From: Myxococcota bacterium
GTDB taxonomy: Bacteria > Myxococcota_A > Bradymonadia > UBA7976 > UBA1532
NCBI GenBank assembly: GCA_963169045.1
Contig: CAUJDF010000028.1
Coordinates: 186,001 to 250,000 of the forward strand
Length of the DNA: 64,000 nt
Direction of reading: 5' to 3'
Part shown: in pieces, positions 41,526 to 50,224 of the stretch
Numbering within the stretch: position 1 is the stretch's first letter
Layout of the letters: every line of letters starts with the position of its first letter
Made by a program: the position numbers and the translations under genes
Notes under the pieces: model-generated
What the model was told of the DNA's origin: nothing
Databases searched by the model: none
What the model saw: the letters and a program-made list of their open reading frames with translations, nothing else

Positions 41526-43471
41526 GGCCGAGGCCTCCCGAGCTCGGCGAAGGGATCGATGATCGTCGCCGTGCCCTGCTCGAGCCACGTGTCGAAGAAC
41601 CGCAGGAGCTGGTGGATGGTGTGTCGCCCGGCCACCAGGTTGTCGTGGGTGGCCGGCTGCGGCGAGCCGCCGTTGTAGGGCACCATCACGTCGTACTGGA
41701 ACAGGCCGGCGGTCGCGGCGCCGAAGTTGCCGCGGACGGGCGCGCGGCCCACCACCTCGAGCAGCGGCACGTCGGCGAGCACCTTGGGGACGAGCGGCAC
41801 GCGCATCGCCCGCGCGAGGGCGTCCGTCGACGAGTTGGGCACGATGGCATCGTCGATGGCTTCCTGCAGGAGGGTGTTCGGCGCGTCGCCGGTGCCCGGC
41901 AGGCGCTCGGCGAACACATGCGGGCCGTAGTTGACGGGATCGCCGCGCTCGAGGCCCGTCTGCAGCACGGCGAGCGTCTGTTCGACGTCGTCGGGCGACA
42001 TGCCGCGGGTCACCGTGCCGACCAGCGCCTCGAAGCTCGGGCTCTCGGCCACCGTGCGCGCGAGGCGTCCGCCGGGCATGGAGAGCGCCGCCGCGCCGAA
42101 GCCGCGCCCCACCGCCAGCAGCTCGGGTCCCATCAGGCCGCCGAGGCTCGCCCCGAAGTAGGCGAGGTGGTCGGTGTCGAGGTCGGCCGCGCCGTCGCCG
42201 TCGACGTCGGCGTGCGCGCGCAGCAGCTGGACGAGCTGCAGCTTGTCGTAGGTCGACTGCCGCCAGTTGTCGCGCAGGTGCAGCACGTCGATGACCTTGC
42301 GGCCGATGTCGATCTCGAAGAAGTCGGTCAGCACGCCGATCTGCGTGCGGTTGGTGTGGGTCGGGTGGTCGCCGTGTCCCACCGCGTCGATGGCGACGAA
42401 GGCCGCCTGGCCGTTCATCACCTCGGCGAGGACGCCGCCGAGGCTGCGGTCGCCGCCGAGGCCGTGGCCGACGACGATGACGGGCCAGGGTCCCTCGCCC
42501 TCGGCGGGCAGCCACAGGCTCACGGGGAGCTCGTAGTCCGACTGCGGCGTCGTGCCCGCGAGCACGCCGTCGATGCGGTACTCGTGGGCGGCCATGCGGC
42601 CCTCGCACGGGCGCACGCCGCGGCGCGCGCTTCGGCAGGTCGGCGGCTCGGCCCACGCGATGGAGCGGCCGGCGACGTCGGCGGCGACGGCCAGCGACTC
42701 GTCGGCGATCGACTGCGTGGTGAACAGCACCGCCGCCGAGATCAGGTCGCGCGGCCAGCCGAGGCGACCGGGCAGCTCGAGATAGCGCTGCTGCAGGGCG
42801 GCGAGGCGCTCGTCGGCCGCGGTGCCGGTGAGGAGCGCCGCCAGCGTCTCGCTCGGCGCGACGCAGTCCCCGTCGGCGGCGAGGAAGTCGTTGGTCATCA
42901 CGACCGCGTGCTCGGCGCCGGGGCGCAGCGGGACGAGCGGCCACAGGAAGACGCGGCGGCCCTCGTCGAACGCGCGCACCTCGAAGGGCACGCGCACCGG
43001 CTCGCTGCCCCCGAGGTCGAAGATCGCGAGGCCGGCGTCGGCGGGCACGGGCCCCGGCTCGAACGCGGGCAGCGGCGCCGAGAAGCGCAGCGAGATCGCG
43101 GCGGTGGTGCCCCAGCCGTCGAGCGTGGGCAGCGCCGCGTACAGATGGCTGGCGATCGTGGGCTGTCCCTCGAGCCAGGGCGCGTTGCCGGTGTCGAGGG
43201 CGATGCGGCGCCCCGTCGGCGTCTCGGCGGGCGCCGTGTAGTAGTCGTCGGGGAACGCGTGCAGGGCGTCGCCCGCCGTCGGCTCGTAGACGAACTTCGT
43301 CGCGCCCTGACACCAGTCCGGCGGCGCCTCGGGAGCGGGCGGGGGCGCGGCGTCCGGGCCGGCGTCGGGGACCGCCCCCTGTTGCCCGGGATCGGCGGGG
43401 TCGTCGCCGACGGTCGTCTCGCCGCAGGCCGGGAGGGAGAGCGCGAGCCACAGGAGCGAGCGGATGCGCAT
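41522..43471 (-). CDS. Alpha/beta-hydrolase-fold lipoprotein
   Basis: A 649-residue lipoprotein (LALSLPACGE) with a Pro/Asp linker. The hydrolase fold shows in VIVVGHGLGGDRS (oxyanion strand region), a GASLGG nucleophile elbow at about residue 455, and a later DAIVPNSSTDAL segment that could supply the acid. An Asp-rich DVDGDGAADLDTDHL loop looks Ca-binding. This large lipase/esterase-like lipoprotein type is common in myxobacteria; the substrate is unknown. The TGA overlaps the TTG of the HAD gene. Confidence 0.8.
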   Translation of the reverse strand: MRIRSLLWLALSLPACGETTVGDDPADPGQQGAVPDAGPDAAPPPAPEAPPDWCQGATKFVYEPTAGDALHAFPDDYYTAPAETPTGRRIALDTGNAPWLEGQPTIASHLYAALPTLDGWGTTAAISLRFSAPLPAFEPGPVPADAGLAIFDLGGSEPVRVPFEVRAFDEGRRVFLWPLVPLRPGAEHAVVMTNDFLAADGDCVAPSETLAALLTGTAADERLAALQQRYLELPGRLGWPRDLISAAVLFTTQSIADESLAVAADVAGRSIAWAEPPTCRSARRGVRPCEGRMAAHEYRIDGVLAGTTPQSDYELPVSLWLPAEGEGPWPVIVVGHGLGGDRSLGGVLAEVMNGQAAFVAIDAVGHGDHPTHTNRTQIGVLTDFFEIDIGRKVIDVLHLRDNWRQSTYDKLQLVQLLRAHADVDGDGAADLDTDHLAYFGASLGGLMGPELLAVGRGFGAAALSMPGGRLARTVAESPSFEALVGTVTRGMSPDDVEQTLAVLQTGLERGDPVNYGPHVFAERLPGTGDAPNTLLQEAIDDAIVPNSSTDALARAMRVPLVPKVLADVPLLEVVGRAPVRGNFGAATAGLFQYDVMVPYNGGSPQPATHDNLVAGRHTIHQLLRFFDTWLEQGTATIIDPFAELGRPRP

Positions 43472-43593
43472 GGACGGCGAGACTAAACCACGTCTCGCGC
43501 GCGGGGCCAGGGGTGTGCGCGCCGGCCCCTTGACGGTGACGGCGCGTTTCCGTTCCCCTGCCTCGCGAGGGAAGTGTTCCCGGGGACCAATCG

Positions 43594-45759
43594 ATGAAGC
43601 GATACGGATGGTTGGTGGCGCTCGCCCTGGTGGCGGGCTGCGACGACGGCGGCGGCTCGGACCCGATCCCGGTCGGCGGCGCCGGCGGCGGTCAGGGCGG
43701 CGGCGGCGGTCAGGGCGGCGACGGCGGCGACGGCGGCGGGGCCGGCGGCAGCGGCGGTCAGGGCGGCAGCGGCGGTCAGGGCGGCAGCGGCGGTCAGGGC
43801 GGCAGCGGCGGTCAGGGCGGCAGCGGCGGTCAGGGCGGCAGCGGCGGTCATGGCGGCAGCGGCGGTCAGGGCGGCAGCGGCGGTCAGGGCGGCAGCGGCG
43901 GTCAGGGCGGCAGCGGCGGTCAGGGCGGCAGCGGCGGTCAGGGCGGCGAGGGCGGCGGCTGCACGCCGAACTGCGAGGGCCGCGAGTGCGGCAGCGACGG
44001 CTGCGGCAGCACCTGCGGTCGCGGCTGCGACGACGGCGAGGTCTGCGCCGACGGCCAGTGCGCGCGCGAGGGCTGCCCCGACGACCAGATCCAGTGCGGC
44101 GACGAGTGCTCGACGTTGCTCGACGACGTCCGCCACTGCGGCAACTGCCGCACCGTGTGTCCGCAGGCGCCCGAGGTGGGCGCCGTGGCGACCTGCATCG
44201 ACGCCGAGTGCTACCTCACCTGCCCGGGCATGGAGAACCGGCCGTTCAGCGTCGACTTCGACCGCGACCCGGAGAACTGCGGCCGCTGCGGCAACGAGTG
44301 CGAGGGCGCCGTCGGCGGCGAGCCCACCTGCGCCGGCGGCCGCTGCCAGAGCCCGTGCGAGCGCGACGAGGAGCTGTGCCAGGGCCGGTGCCTGAACACC
44401 GGCTTCGAGATGGGCGAGAACTGCGACGGCGCCTGCTGTCCCGTCGTGCGGCCGGGCGTGACGCGGGGCGAGCGCCTGCGCCCCGACCAGCAGCACGCCT
44501 ACACCTTCGTCACCGACGGCGCGAAGCACGTCCGCGTCCGCTTCAAGACGAGCGACGGCAGCTGCCCCGGCTTCGACCCGTTCGACAACGACAACGAGAA
44601 CATCTACGTCTCGGTCTACACGAGCGACGACCTCGGCAACCGCTTCCCCATCGCCCGCGGCCGGCCGGCGCTCGGCGACGGCGACTGGTGCATCGCGGTC
44701 GACACCGAGGTGCGCGGCGGCGCCTACGAGGTCGTGGTCCGGACGAACCTCGACCTGCCCGGCTACGAATTCGACCTCGACGTCGAGGCGCCGACGCCGG
44801 TGCGCAACAACGCCCAGCGCATCGACCGCAGCGGCATCTATCCGAAGCGCATCCCCGAAGACGGCGCCGCCGAGCTGCCGCTGCACCTCGAGGCGCCGAC
44901 GCGCGTGCTGCTGCAGCCGCTCATGAACGAGCCGAACAACGACTCGCCCGAGGCCTGCCTCTACGGCGAGGTCAACATCCACATCCGCGACAACCTGTAC
45001 TGGGACAGCAGCGACTCCAACTGCCCCGTGATGGACACCATCATGCCGGCGGGCGACTTCACGGTCCTGGCGGACCGGACGTTCGGCGACGAGGAGCCAT
45101 CGTTCCGGCTCGTGGCGATCCTCACGCCGATCGGCGGCCCGGCGCCCCGCGCGCTCGAGGACGTGTTCGTGAACGGCGGCGCCGTCGGCGAGCTCGCCAT
45201 GGATCGCTTCACCTTCACCCTCGAGAGCGAGCAGCAGGTCTCGATGGCGCTCGAGGGCGAGGGCTGCGAGCGGGCCACGTTCACCGTCGCGGCGGATCCG
45301 TTCCACTATCGGGGCGACACGCGGGAGGGCTGCGCGACGCTCGACGTGCGCCTCCCCGCCGGCAACTACGAGATCTGGGTGCACGGCAAGAGCTGGAACT
45401 CGCTGCCCGGCTACACGCTGCGCGCGAACCTCGGCGGCGGTGGCGCGGTGCAGGGCGCCGGCCGCTTCGAGCGGCCCGCCATCCCCAACAACGGCGCCGA
45501 CCACATCCGGTGGCGGAACGACCGCCAGCGCCGCGTCACCTTCTCGACGAGCGACGGTCGCGGCGGCTGCCCCGCCGACATGGTCATGTCGCTCCTCGAC
45601 GCCAACGGCGAGCGACTCGCCTACGACGACGACAGCGGCGCGGGCGGCCGGTGCCCGCGCATCACGCGCGACCTCCCCGCCGGCGACTACGAGGTCGTCG
45701 CCGGCGGCTACGGCGGCGCCGCCGTCCCCGCCTACGTCCTCGAGATCGCCTACCAGTAA
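43594..45759 (+). CDS. Gly-rich repeat lipoprotein with Cys-rich and pre-peptidase-like domains
   Basis: A 721-residue lipoprotein (LVAGCDDGGG) with ~11 GGSGGQ repeats to residue ~120, then a Cys-rich region (CTPNCEGRECGSDGCGSTCG, CGDECSTLLDDVRHCGNC) and three to four beta-sandwich repeats resembling bacterial pre-peptidase C-terminal domains (DGSCPGFDPFDNDNENIYVS, DWCIAVDTEVRGGAYEVVV, FSTSDGRGGCPADMVMSLLD). Its first ~30 residues closely resemble those of the convergent gene ending at 45814. GGGGA is 6 nt before the ATG. Probably surface-exposed; partner unknown. Confidence 0.78.
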   Translation: MKRYGWLVALALVAGCDDGGGSDPIPVGGAGGGQGGGGGQGGDGGDGGGAGGSGGQGGSGGQGGSGGQGGSGGQGGSGGQGGSGGHGGSGGQGGSGGQGGSGGQGGSGGQGGSGGQGGEGGGCTPNCEGRECGSDGCGSTCGRGCDDGEVCADGQCAREGCPDDQIQCGDECSTLLDDVRHCGNCRTVCPQAPEVGAVATCIDAECYLTCPGMENRPFSVDFDRDPENCGRCGNECEGAVGGEPTCAGGRCQSPCERDEELCQGRCLNTGFEMGENCDGACCPVVRPGVTRGERLRPDQQHAYTFVTDGAKHVRVRFKTSDGSCPGFDPFDNDNENIYVSVYTSDDLGNRFPIARGRPALGDGDWCIAVDTEVRGGAYEVVVRTNLDLPGYEFDLDVEAPTPVRNNAQRIDRSGIYPKRIPEDGAAELPLHLEAPTRVLLQPLMNEPNNDSPEACLYGEVNIHIRDNLYWDSSDSNCPVMDTIMPAGDFTVLADRTFGDEEPSFRLVAILTPIGGPAPRALEDVFVNGGAVGELAMDRFTFTLESEQQVSMALEGEGCERATFTVAADPFHYRGDTREGCATLDVRLPAGNYEIWVHGKSWNSLPGYTLRANLGGGGAVQGAGRFERPAIPNNGADHIRWRNDRQRRVTFSTSDGRGGCPADMVMSLLDANGERLAYDDDSGAGGRCPRITRDLPAGDYEVVAGGYGGAAVPAYVLEIAYQ
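43744..43941 (+). repeat. 18-bp tandem repeat encoding GGSGGQ
   Basis: Eleven consecutive copies of GGCGGCAGCGGCGGTCAG, almost without silent variation; one copy carries CAT for the final CAG. The perfection at wobble positions implies recent expansion by slippage. The encoded linker is a long flexible tether behind the lipid anchor. Confidence 0.92.
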
Positions 45760-45787
45760 CGGCGCCGACGCCCGTGCACGAGCACGA

Positions 45788-45810
45788 GGCGCGGAGCGGG
45801 ACGCCGCGCC
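45788..45810. terminator. Hairpin between convergent lipoprotein genes
   Basis: GGCGCGG (45788-45794), a 9-nt loop and CCGCGCC (45804-45810) form a perfect 7-bp stem in the 54-base gap between two convergent stop codons. It could serve both transcripts. No T-run is present. Confidence 0.4.
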
Positions 45811-45813
45811 GCG

Positions 45814-47415
45814 TCAGGGGTAGTAGGACCAGTACGCCCGCCCGATCCGCGCGTCCGCGTCCGGCAGCTCGTCGTCGCGGAAGAAGACGAGCGCGGGGCA
45901 CGGATCGGCGAGGCGCATGACGGCGTGGCCGCGCGTCGCGGGGGCGTTGGCCGACTGGTCGTCGCCGTCGGCGAGCGGGACGGGCAGCGACCACCGCGCG
46001 GCGTCGGGCGCGAAGCCGTCGCCGGTGTTGGGGTAGGTCAGCCAGAAGGCGCGGCCGTTGCGCGGGTCGTCGTCGGGGCCGAAGCCGGGACGGTAGACGA
46101 GCAGGTCGGCGACCTCGGCGGCACCGAGGCTCGAGAGCTGGTGCCAGAAGGAGCCGGGGCCGAACGAGCCGCCGTTCTCGTCGACGAGCGGGAACGGCAG
46201 CGACCACTGCTCGGCGTCGCTCGCGAAGCCGTCTCCGGTGTTCGGGTAGCGCAGCCAGTACGCGCGGCCGATGCGGTTGTCGGGCCGCGGAATCTCGTCG
46301 TCGGAGAAGACGAAGAAGTCCGGGGCGGCGCCGTCCGCGCGCAGGCGCAGGATGGCGTGGTCGCCGGTGGCCGGGTCCGAGAAGTCGGCGACGTCGCTGA
46401 CGAGCGGGTACGGCAGCGACCAGCGCGTGGCCTCGGTCGAGAAGCCGTCGCCCTCGTTCTCGAAGCGCAGCCAGTATGCGCGGCCGACGCGGTTGTCGAG
46501 CTGCGGGAGCTCGTCGTCGCGGTGCGCGACGAACTCGAGGCGCCCGTCCCCGTCCAGGTCGAGGAGCGCGTGGGCGCGCGTCGCCACGTCCGAGAAGTCG
46601 CTGCGGTCGCTGACGAGCCGGTAGGGCAGCGTCCAGCGCGCGCCCTGCACCGCGAAGCCCTCGCCGGTGTTGCGGAAGAGCAGCCAGTGGTTGCGGCCGA
46701 CGAGCGGGTCCGGCCGGCCGAGCACGTCGCCGCGGTGCACGAGCAGGTCGGGGCGGCCGTCGGCGTCCAGGTCGAGGATGGTGTGCGCGCGGCCGGTGAA
46801 GATGCCGCGGTCGCCGCTCAGGAGTGGGAACGGAAGAGACCAGCGCAGCGGCTCGTCCGCGAAGCCGCGGGCGCCGCCGGGGTACACGAGCCAGTAGCCG
46901 CGGCCGACGCGCGCGTCGTCCTCGGGGAGGACGTCGTCGTCGAACACGACGAGGTCGATGATGCCGTCTCCCGTGAGGTCGAGGACCGTGTGGGAACGAC
47001 CGCCGGGGCCGCTCTCGTCCTCGAGCGGGAACGGGAGCGCCCAGCGCTCCGGATCGGGCGCCCAGCCGTCGCCGCAGTCGACCGGGGCGCCGCCGCTGCC
47101 GCCGCTGCCGCCCTGACCGCCGCCGCTGCCGCCCGCGCCGCCCTGACCGCCGCCGCTGCCGCCGCCCCCGCCCTGACCGCCGCCGCCGCCGCTGCCGCCC
47201 TGACCGCCGCCGCTGCCGCCGCTGCCGCCCTGACCGCCGCCGCTGCCGCCCGCGCCGCCCTGACCGCCGCCGCCGCCGCCTTCGCCGCCCGCGCCGCCTT
47301 CGCCCCCGCTGGCGCCGACGCCGCCGGCGCCGCCGACCGGCGTCGGATCGCCGCCTCCGCCGTCGTCGCACCCCGCCATCGCCGCCGCGACCACCACCAA
47401 CCACGCACCGCGCAT
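45814..47415 (-). CDS. Gly-rich lipoprotein with FG-GAP/VCBS-like repeats
   Basis: A 533-residue lipoprotein (AAMAGCDDGG) preceded by GGGGAG. Residues ~20-110 are Gly/Ser/Gln-rich (GGSGGGQGG units). The rest consists of about seven repeats, each with a RWSLPFPL-type opening, a DLDGDGxxDL Ca-binding loop (DLTGDGIIDLVVFDD, DLDADGRPDLLVH, DLDGDGRLEFVAH) and a RVGRxYWLxYPN ending, i.e. an FG-GAP/VCBS-like propeller. Expected at the cell surface, binding Ca. N-terminus is paralogous to the gene at 43594. Confidence 0.82.
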   Translation of the reverse strand: MRGAWLVVVAAAMAGCDDGGGGDPTPVGGAGGVGASGGEGGAGGEGGGGGGQGGAGGSGGGQGGSGGSGGGQGGSGGGGGQGGGGGSGGGQGGAGGSGGGQGGSGGSGGAPVDCGDGWAPDPERWALPFPLEDESGPGGRSHTVLDLTGDGIIDLVVFDDDVLPEDDARVGRGYWLVYPGGARGFADEPLRWSLPFPLLSGDRGIFTGRAHTILDLDADGRPDLLVHRGDVLGRPDPLVGRNHWLLFRNTGEGFAVQGARWTLPYRLVSDRSDFSDVATRAHALLDLDGDGRLEFVAHRDDELPQLDNRVGRAYWLRFENEGDGFSTEATRWSLPYPLVSDVADFSDPATGDHAILRLRADGAAPDFFVFSDDEIPRPDNRIGRAYWLRYPNTGDGFASDAEQWSLPFPLVDENGGSFGPGSFWHQLSSLGAAEVADLLVYRPGFGPDDDPRNGRAFWLTYPNTGDGFAPDAARWSLPVPLADGDDQSANAPATRGHAVMRLADPCPALVFFRDDELPDADARIGRAYWSYYP

Positions 47416-47945
47416 CGCCGCTCCCCGGTCCGGTCCGAAGCCGCCGAGGGTAGGGCCGACGTGCCGTCCGAGACAACGCCACGCGACGCCCGCCTCGCGG
47501 TGCCGACACGCGCCGATCCATGCCGGACGGGCGATCGCCCCCCGACCAGCCCCGAACCGGTCATCGGCCCCGCGCCCGAGCTGCGCCATCCGCGACCTCG
47601 CCGGCCGTGCGACGCGGAGGCGTCTCGTCGACCGGGAATCGGAGCCGTTCTGCCGCACGCCCTGCAACGGCGAGGACGACGCCGAGTCCGTCCTGTGCCC
47701 TGCGCTCGTCGTCGAACGTTGACGCGCACGTCGTCGCGTTTCGGCGTCCCGCGGCCGCGTCCGTCCGGGCGAGGCGCGGCGCTGATTCCGCGCGGCGCCC
47801 CGGAAGCGCCCGCCGACGCAGACCGTTGCCACGCGCGGTCGCTCACGACACGAAAGATTCGCCATTCGGCGGAGCGCGCAGCGGCTCCTTGGCACGCTGT
47901 CTCATTGCCGTCAGCTTTTCCCTGACCGGGGAGATCGGGGGAACC
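47416..47945. other. 530-base gap, no intact gene; possible coding relic
   Basis: No credible gene is seen. On the plus strand, about 47590-47723 reads AIRDLAGRATRRRLVDRESE then PFCRTPCNGEDDAESVLCP and ends in a TGA at ~47723, with balanced codon positions, but no start or domain is visible. The last ~60 bases should carry the promoter and GGGGGA ribosome site of the gene at 47946. It is somewhat less GC-extreme than its neighbours. Confidence 0.3.
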
Positions 47946-50144
47946 ATGACGGCAAGGTCACGAACGCGCGCGTTCCTGGCGGCAGTGCTCGTGTCGGCGG
48001 GCATTCCGTCGGCCTGGGCGCTCCCGAACCAGATCATTCAGGAGGGCGTCGCCATCGGCGCCGACGGCGACGGCATCGGCGGCCAGCATTCCGTGCGCAT
48101 CCGCCTGTGGAGCGCCGCCCAGGGCGGCAACGTCCTCTTCGACGAGACGCACCCCAACGTCCCGTTCGTCGAGGGCTATTACGCCGTCTACGTCGGCAGC
48201 GTGCAGCCCCTGAGCGGCTCGATCTTCGCCGGCAACGTCTTCCTCGGCATCTCGATCGACGGGGCCGCCGAGATGACGCCGCGCACGCGCATGGGCAAGG
48301 TGCCCGCCGCGTTCCTCGCCGACGTGGCGACCGACGCCACCGGCGACATCCACCCGCGGACGGTGAGCATCGGGCAGCGTCTCGTGGTCGACGCCGACGG
48401 CCGCTGGGTGGGCGAGCCCACCGGCCTGCAGGGCCCCGCCGGTCCCGCCGGCCCCGCCGGTCCGCAGGGCCCCGCCGGTCCGCAGGGCCCCGCCGGTGGC
48501 AACGGCAGCCCCGACACGCCGGCCCAGGTGCTCGGCAAGGTCACGCAGGTCGACGGTGCCGGCAGCGGCCTCGACGCCGACGCGCTCGACAGCCTGACGT
48601 CGGCGCAGTTCATGCGCGCCGACGCGAACACCGGCACGACCGGCTCGGTCAACATCGCCGGCACCGCGACGGTGGCCGGCGCGACGAGCGTCGGCGGCAC
48701 CCTGACGTCCGGCGGGGACGCGACCGTCGGCGGCACGCTGACCGTCAACGCGCGCACCGGCGCCTCGTCGATGCAGTTCACGCGCGACGCGAACAACGCG
48801 TGGGGCTTCAACGGCAACGGCGCGATCAACCGCCTGTGGAGCCGCGAGCCGCTCGTCTTCGACGCGGCGAACTTCGGCCGGATCGGCACGACGGGCAGCC
48901 TGTCGGTCGGCGGCGGCGCCAACGGATCGCTCGGCGACCTCTCGGTCAGCCGCGACACCTCGGTGGCGCGCAACCTGACCGTCGGCGGGGGCGCGAACAT
49001 CGCCGGCGCGCTCGTGGTCAACGGCGCGGCGACGTTCAACGGCGCGACGACGCTCAACGGCGGCATGACGCTCAACGGCGACCTGCGGGCCAACAACATC
49101 ACCGCCAACTCGTCGTTCCAGACGAACGGCGTCATCATCCAGGGCTCCGCGGGCCGCAACTACTTCCGCGACAGCGAGAGCGGCAACCTCGTGCGCGTCG
49201 GCACGGCGTGGGGCATCCCCGGCGTGTACTCCGAGAACACGACGCTCGTCCTCGGCGCCTCGAACGGCGAGGTCTGGGTCGGCCCCGACGGCAACGGGCA
49301 GAACCTGCGCGTCAACGGCGCCCTCCGCATGCGCGGCACGAACGTGATCGACTCGGGTGGCAACTGGATCGGCCCGGTGATCGCGCCCGAGCGCGTCAGC
49401 GTACGCGGCGGCGCCTGTCCCGCCGGGCAGTTCGTCAGCAGCGTGCAGGCGGACGGCACCGTCGTCTGCGGCGAACCGCCGGCCGGAGGCGGCGGCGAGC
49501 AGTGCGCGGTGGGCAGCTTCGGCGGCGTGTGCGTGACCCACCTCAGCACGCCGTGTGTCGCTGGCTCCGCCGTCGACTACTGCGCCGCGGACAACCGCGG
49601 CCGCCTCGTCACGTTCGCCGAGTTCCAGACCGTCACGCGCAACGGGTGGAGCGCGCCCGACGGCAACTACCACACGATGGCGGTGAACAACTACGCCAAC
49701 TGCGGCAACGGCGTCGGCCAGGTCGGCATCCCGGGCTGGGGCGACCTGACCCACTTCAACTGCGGCGACAACCAGAACTACTGCAATCGCGCGATCATGT
49801 GCGTGTCGAACGCCGCGCCGCCCCCTGCCGGGAACTGCGACGTGGGCCGCTTCGGCGGCGTGTGCGTGAGCCACCTCAGCGCCGCCTGCGTGGCGGGCTC
49901 GGCGGTCAACTACTGCACCGCGAACAACCGCGGCCGCCTCGCCACCTTCGCCGAGTTCCAGACGATCACGCGCAACGGGTGGAGCGCGCCCGACGGCAGC
50001 TACCACACGATGGCGGTGAACAACTACGCCAATTGCGGCAACGGCGTCGGCCAGGTCGGCATCCCGGGCTGGGGCGACCTGACCCACTTCAACTGCGGCG
50101 ACGACCAGAACTACTGCAACCGCTCCATCATTTGCGTGCGCTGA
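47946..50144 (+). CDS. Secreted collagen-like/beta-helix adhesin-type protein with duplicated C-terminal module
   Basis: A 732-residue protein with a signal peptide (PSAWA). Residues ~25-155 are a beta domain (SVRIRLWSAAQGG, YYAVYVGSVQPLSG, RMGKVPAAFLADV) found at the N-terminus of many myxobacterial surface proteins. Residues ~160-182 form a short collagen-like triplet run (GPAGPAGPAGPQGPAG). Residues ~220-430 carry short repeats like VGGTLTV, LTVGGGANI, TLNGGMTLNGDL, typical of a trimeric beta-helix or fibre. The end holds two ~100-residue Cys-rich copies, about 86% identical. It resembles phage-tail-fibre-like adhesins. GGGGGA precedes the ATG. Confidence 0.8.
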   Translation: MTARSRTRAFLAAVLVSAGIPSAWALPNQIIQEGVAIGADGDGIGGQHSVRIRLWSAAQGGNVLFDETHPNVPFVEGYYAVYVGSVQPLSGSIFAGNVFLGISIDGAAEMTPRTRMGKVPAAFLADVATDATGDIHPRTVSIGQRLVVDADGRWVGEPTGLQGPAGPAGPAGPQGPAGPQGPAGGNGSPDTPAQVLGKVTQVDGAGSGLDADALDSLTSAQFMRADANTGTTGSVNIAGTATVAGATSVGGTLTSGGDATVGGTLTVNARTGASSMQFTRDANNAWGFNGNGAINRLWSREPLVFDAANFGRIGTTGSLSVGGGANGSLGDLSVSRDTSVARNLTVGGGANIAGALVVNGAATFNGATTLNGGMTLNGDLRANNITANSSFQTNGVIIQGSAGRNYFRDSESGNLVRVGTAWGIPGVYSENTTLVLGASNGEVWVGPDGNGQNLRVNGALRMRGTNVIDSGGNWIGPVIAPERVSVRGGACPAGQFVSSVQADGTVVCGEPPAGGGGEQCAVGSFGGVCVTHLSTPCVAGSAVDYCAADNRGRLVTFAEFQTVTRNGWSAPDGNYHTMAVNNYANCGNGVGQVGIPGWGDLTHFNCGDNQNYCNRAIMCVSNAAPPPAGNCDVGRFGGVCVSHLSAACVAGSAVNYCTANNRGRLATFAEFQTITRNGWSAPDGSYHTMAVNNYANCGNGVGQVGIPGWGDLTHFNCGDDQNYCNRSIICVR
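49503..50141 (+). repeat. Tandem duplication of a ~300-bp coding module
   Basis: Copy one (49503-49805) and copy two (49836-50141) encode CxVGxFGGVCVxHLS...CNRxIxCV modules with 14 differences in about 100 residues. The second half of each (from the ITRNGWSAPDG region to NCGD) is nearly identical at DNA level, including silent sites, which points to recent duplication or gene conversion. The offset is 333 bases. Each module has eight Cys at matching positions. Confidence 0.9.
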
Positions 50145-50224
50145 CGCTGCCTCGTCCACGACCTACGACCCCATCACGAGATGCGGGCGCCCCCCCGGCG
50201 GGGCGTCGCCTCCGGAGGAACGAG

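Noticed and set aside
43744-43941. CRISPR-like regular repeat
   Set aside because: The 18-bp units are contiguous, have no spacers and encode GGSGGQ in frame within a lipoprotein.
43483-45504. Long open frame on the minus strand opposite the Gly-rich lipoprotein
   Set aside because: It is the antisense of a gene with signal peptide, ribosome site and recognisable domains. Its sequence is Ala/Val/Arg-rich without domains, as expected of antisense frames in very GC-rich DNA.
47700-47730. GAACGTTG at ~47714 as a third copy of the AACGTT operator
   Set aside because: The flanks do not match GRAACGTTCC, there is no partner site, and no start codon is near.
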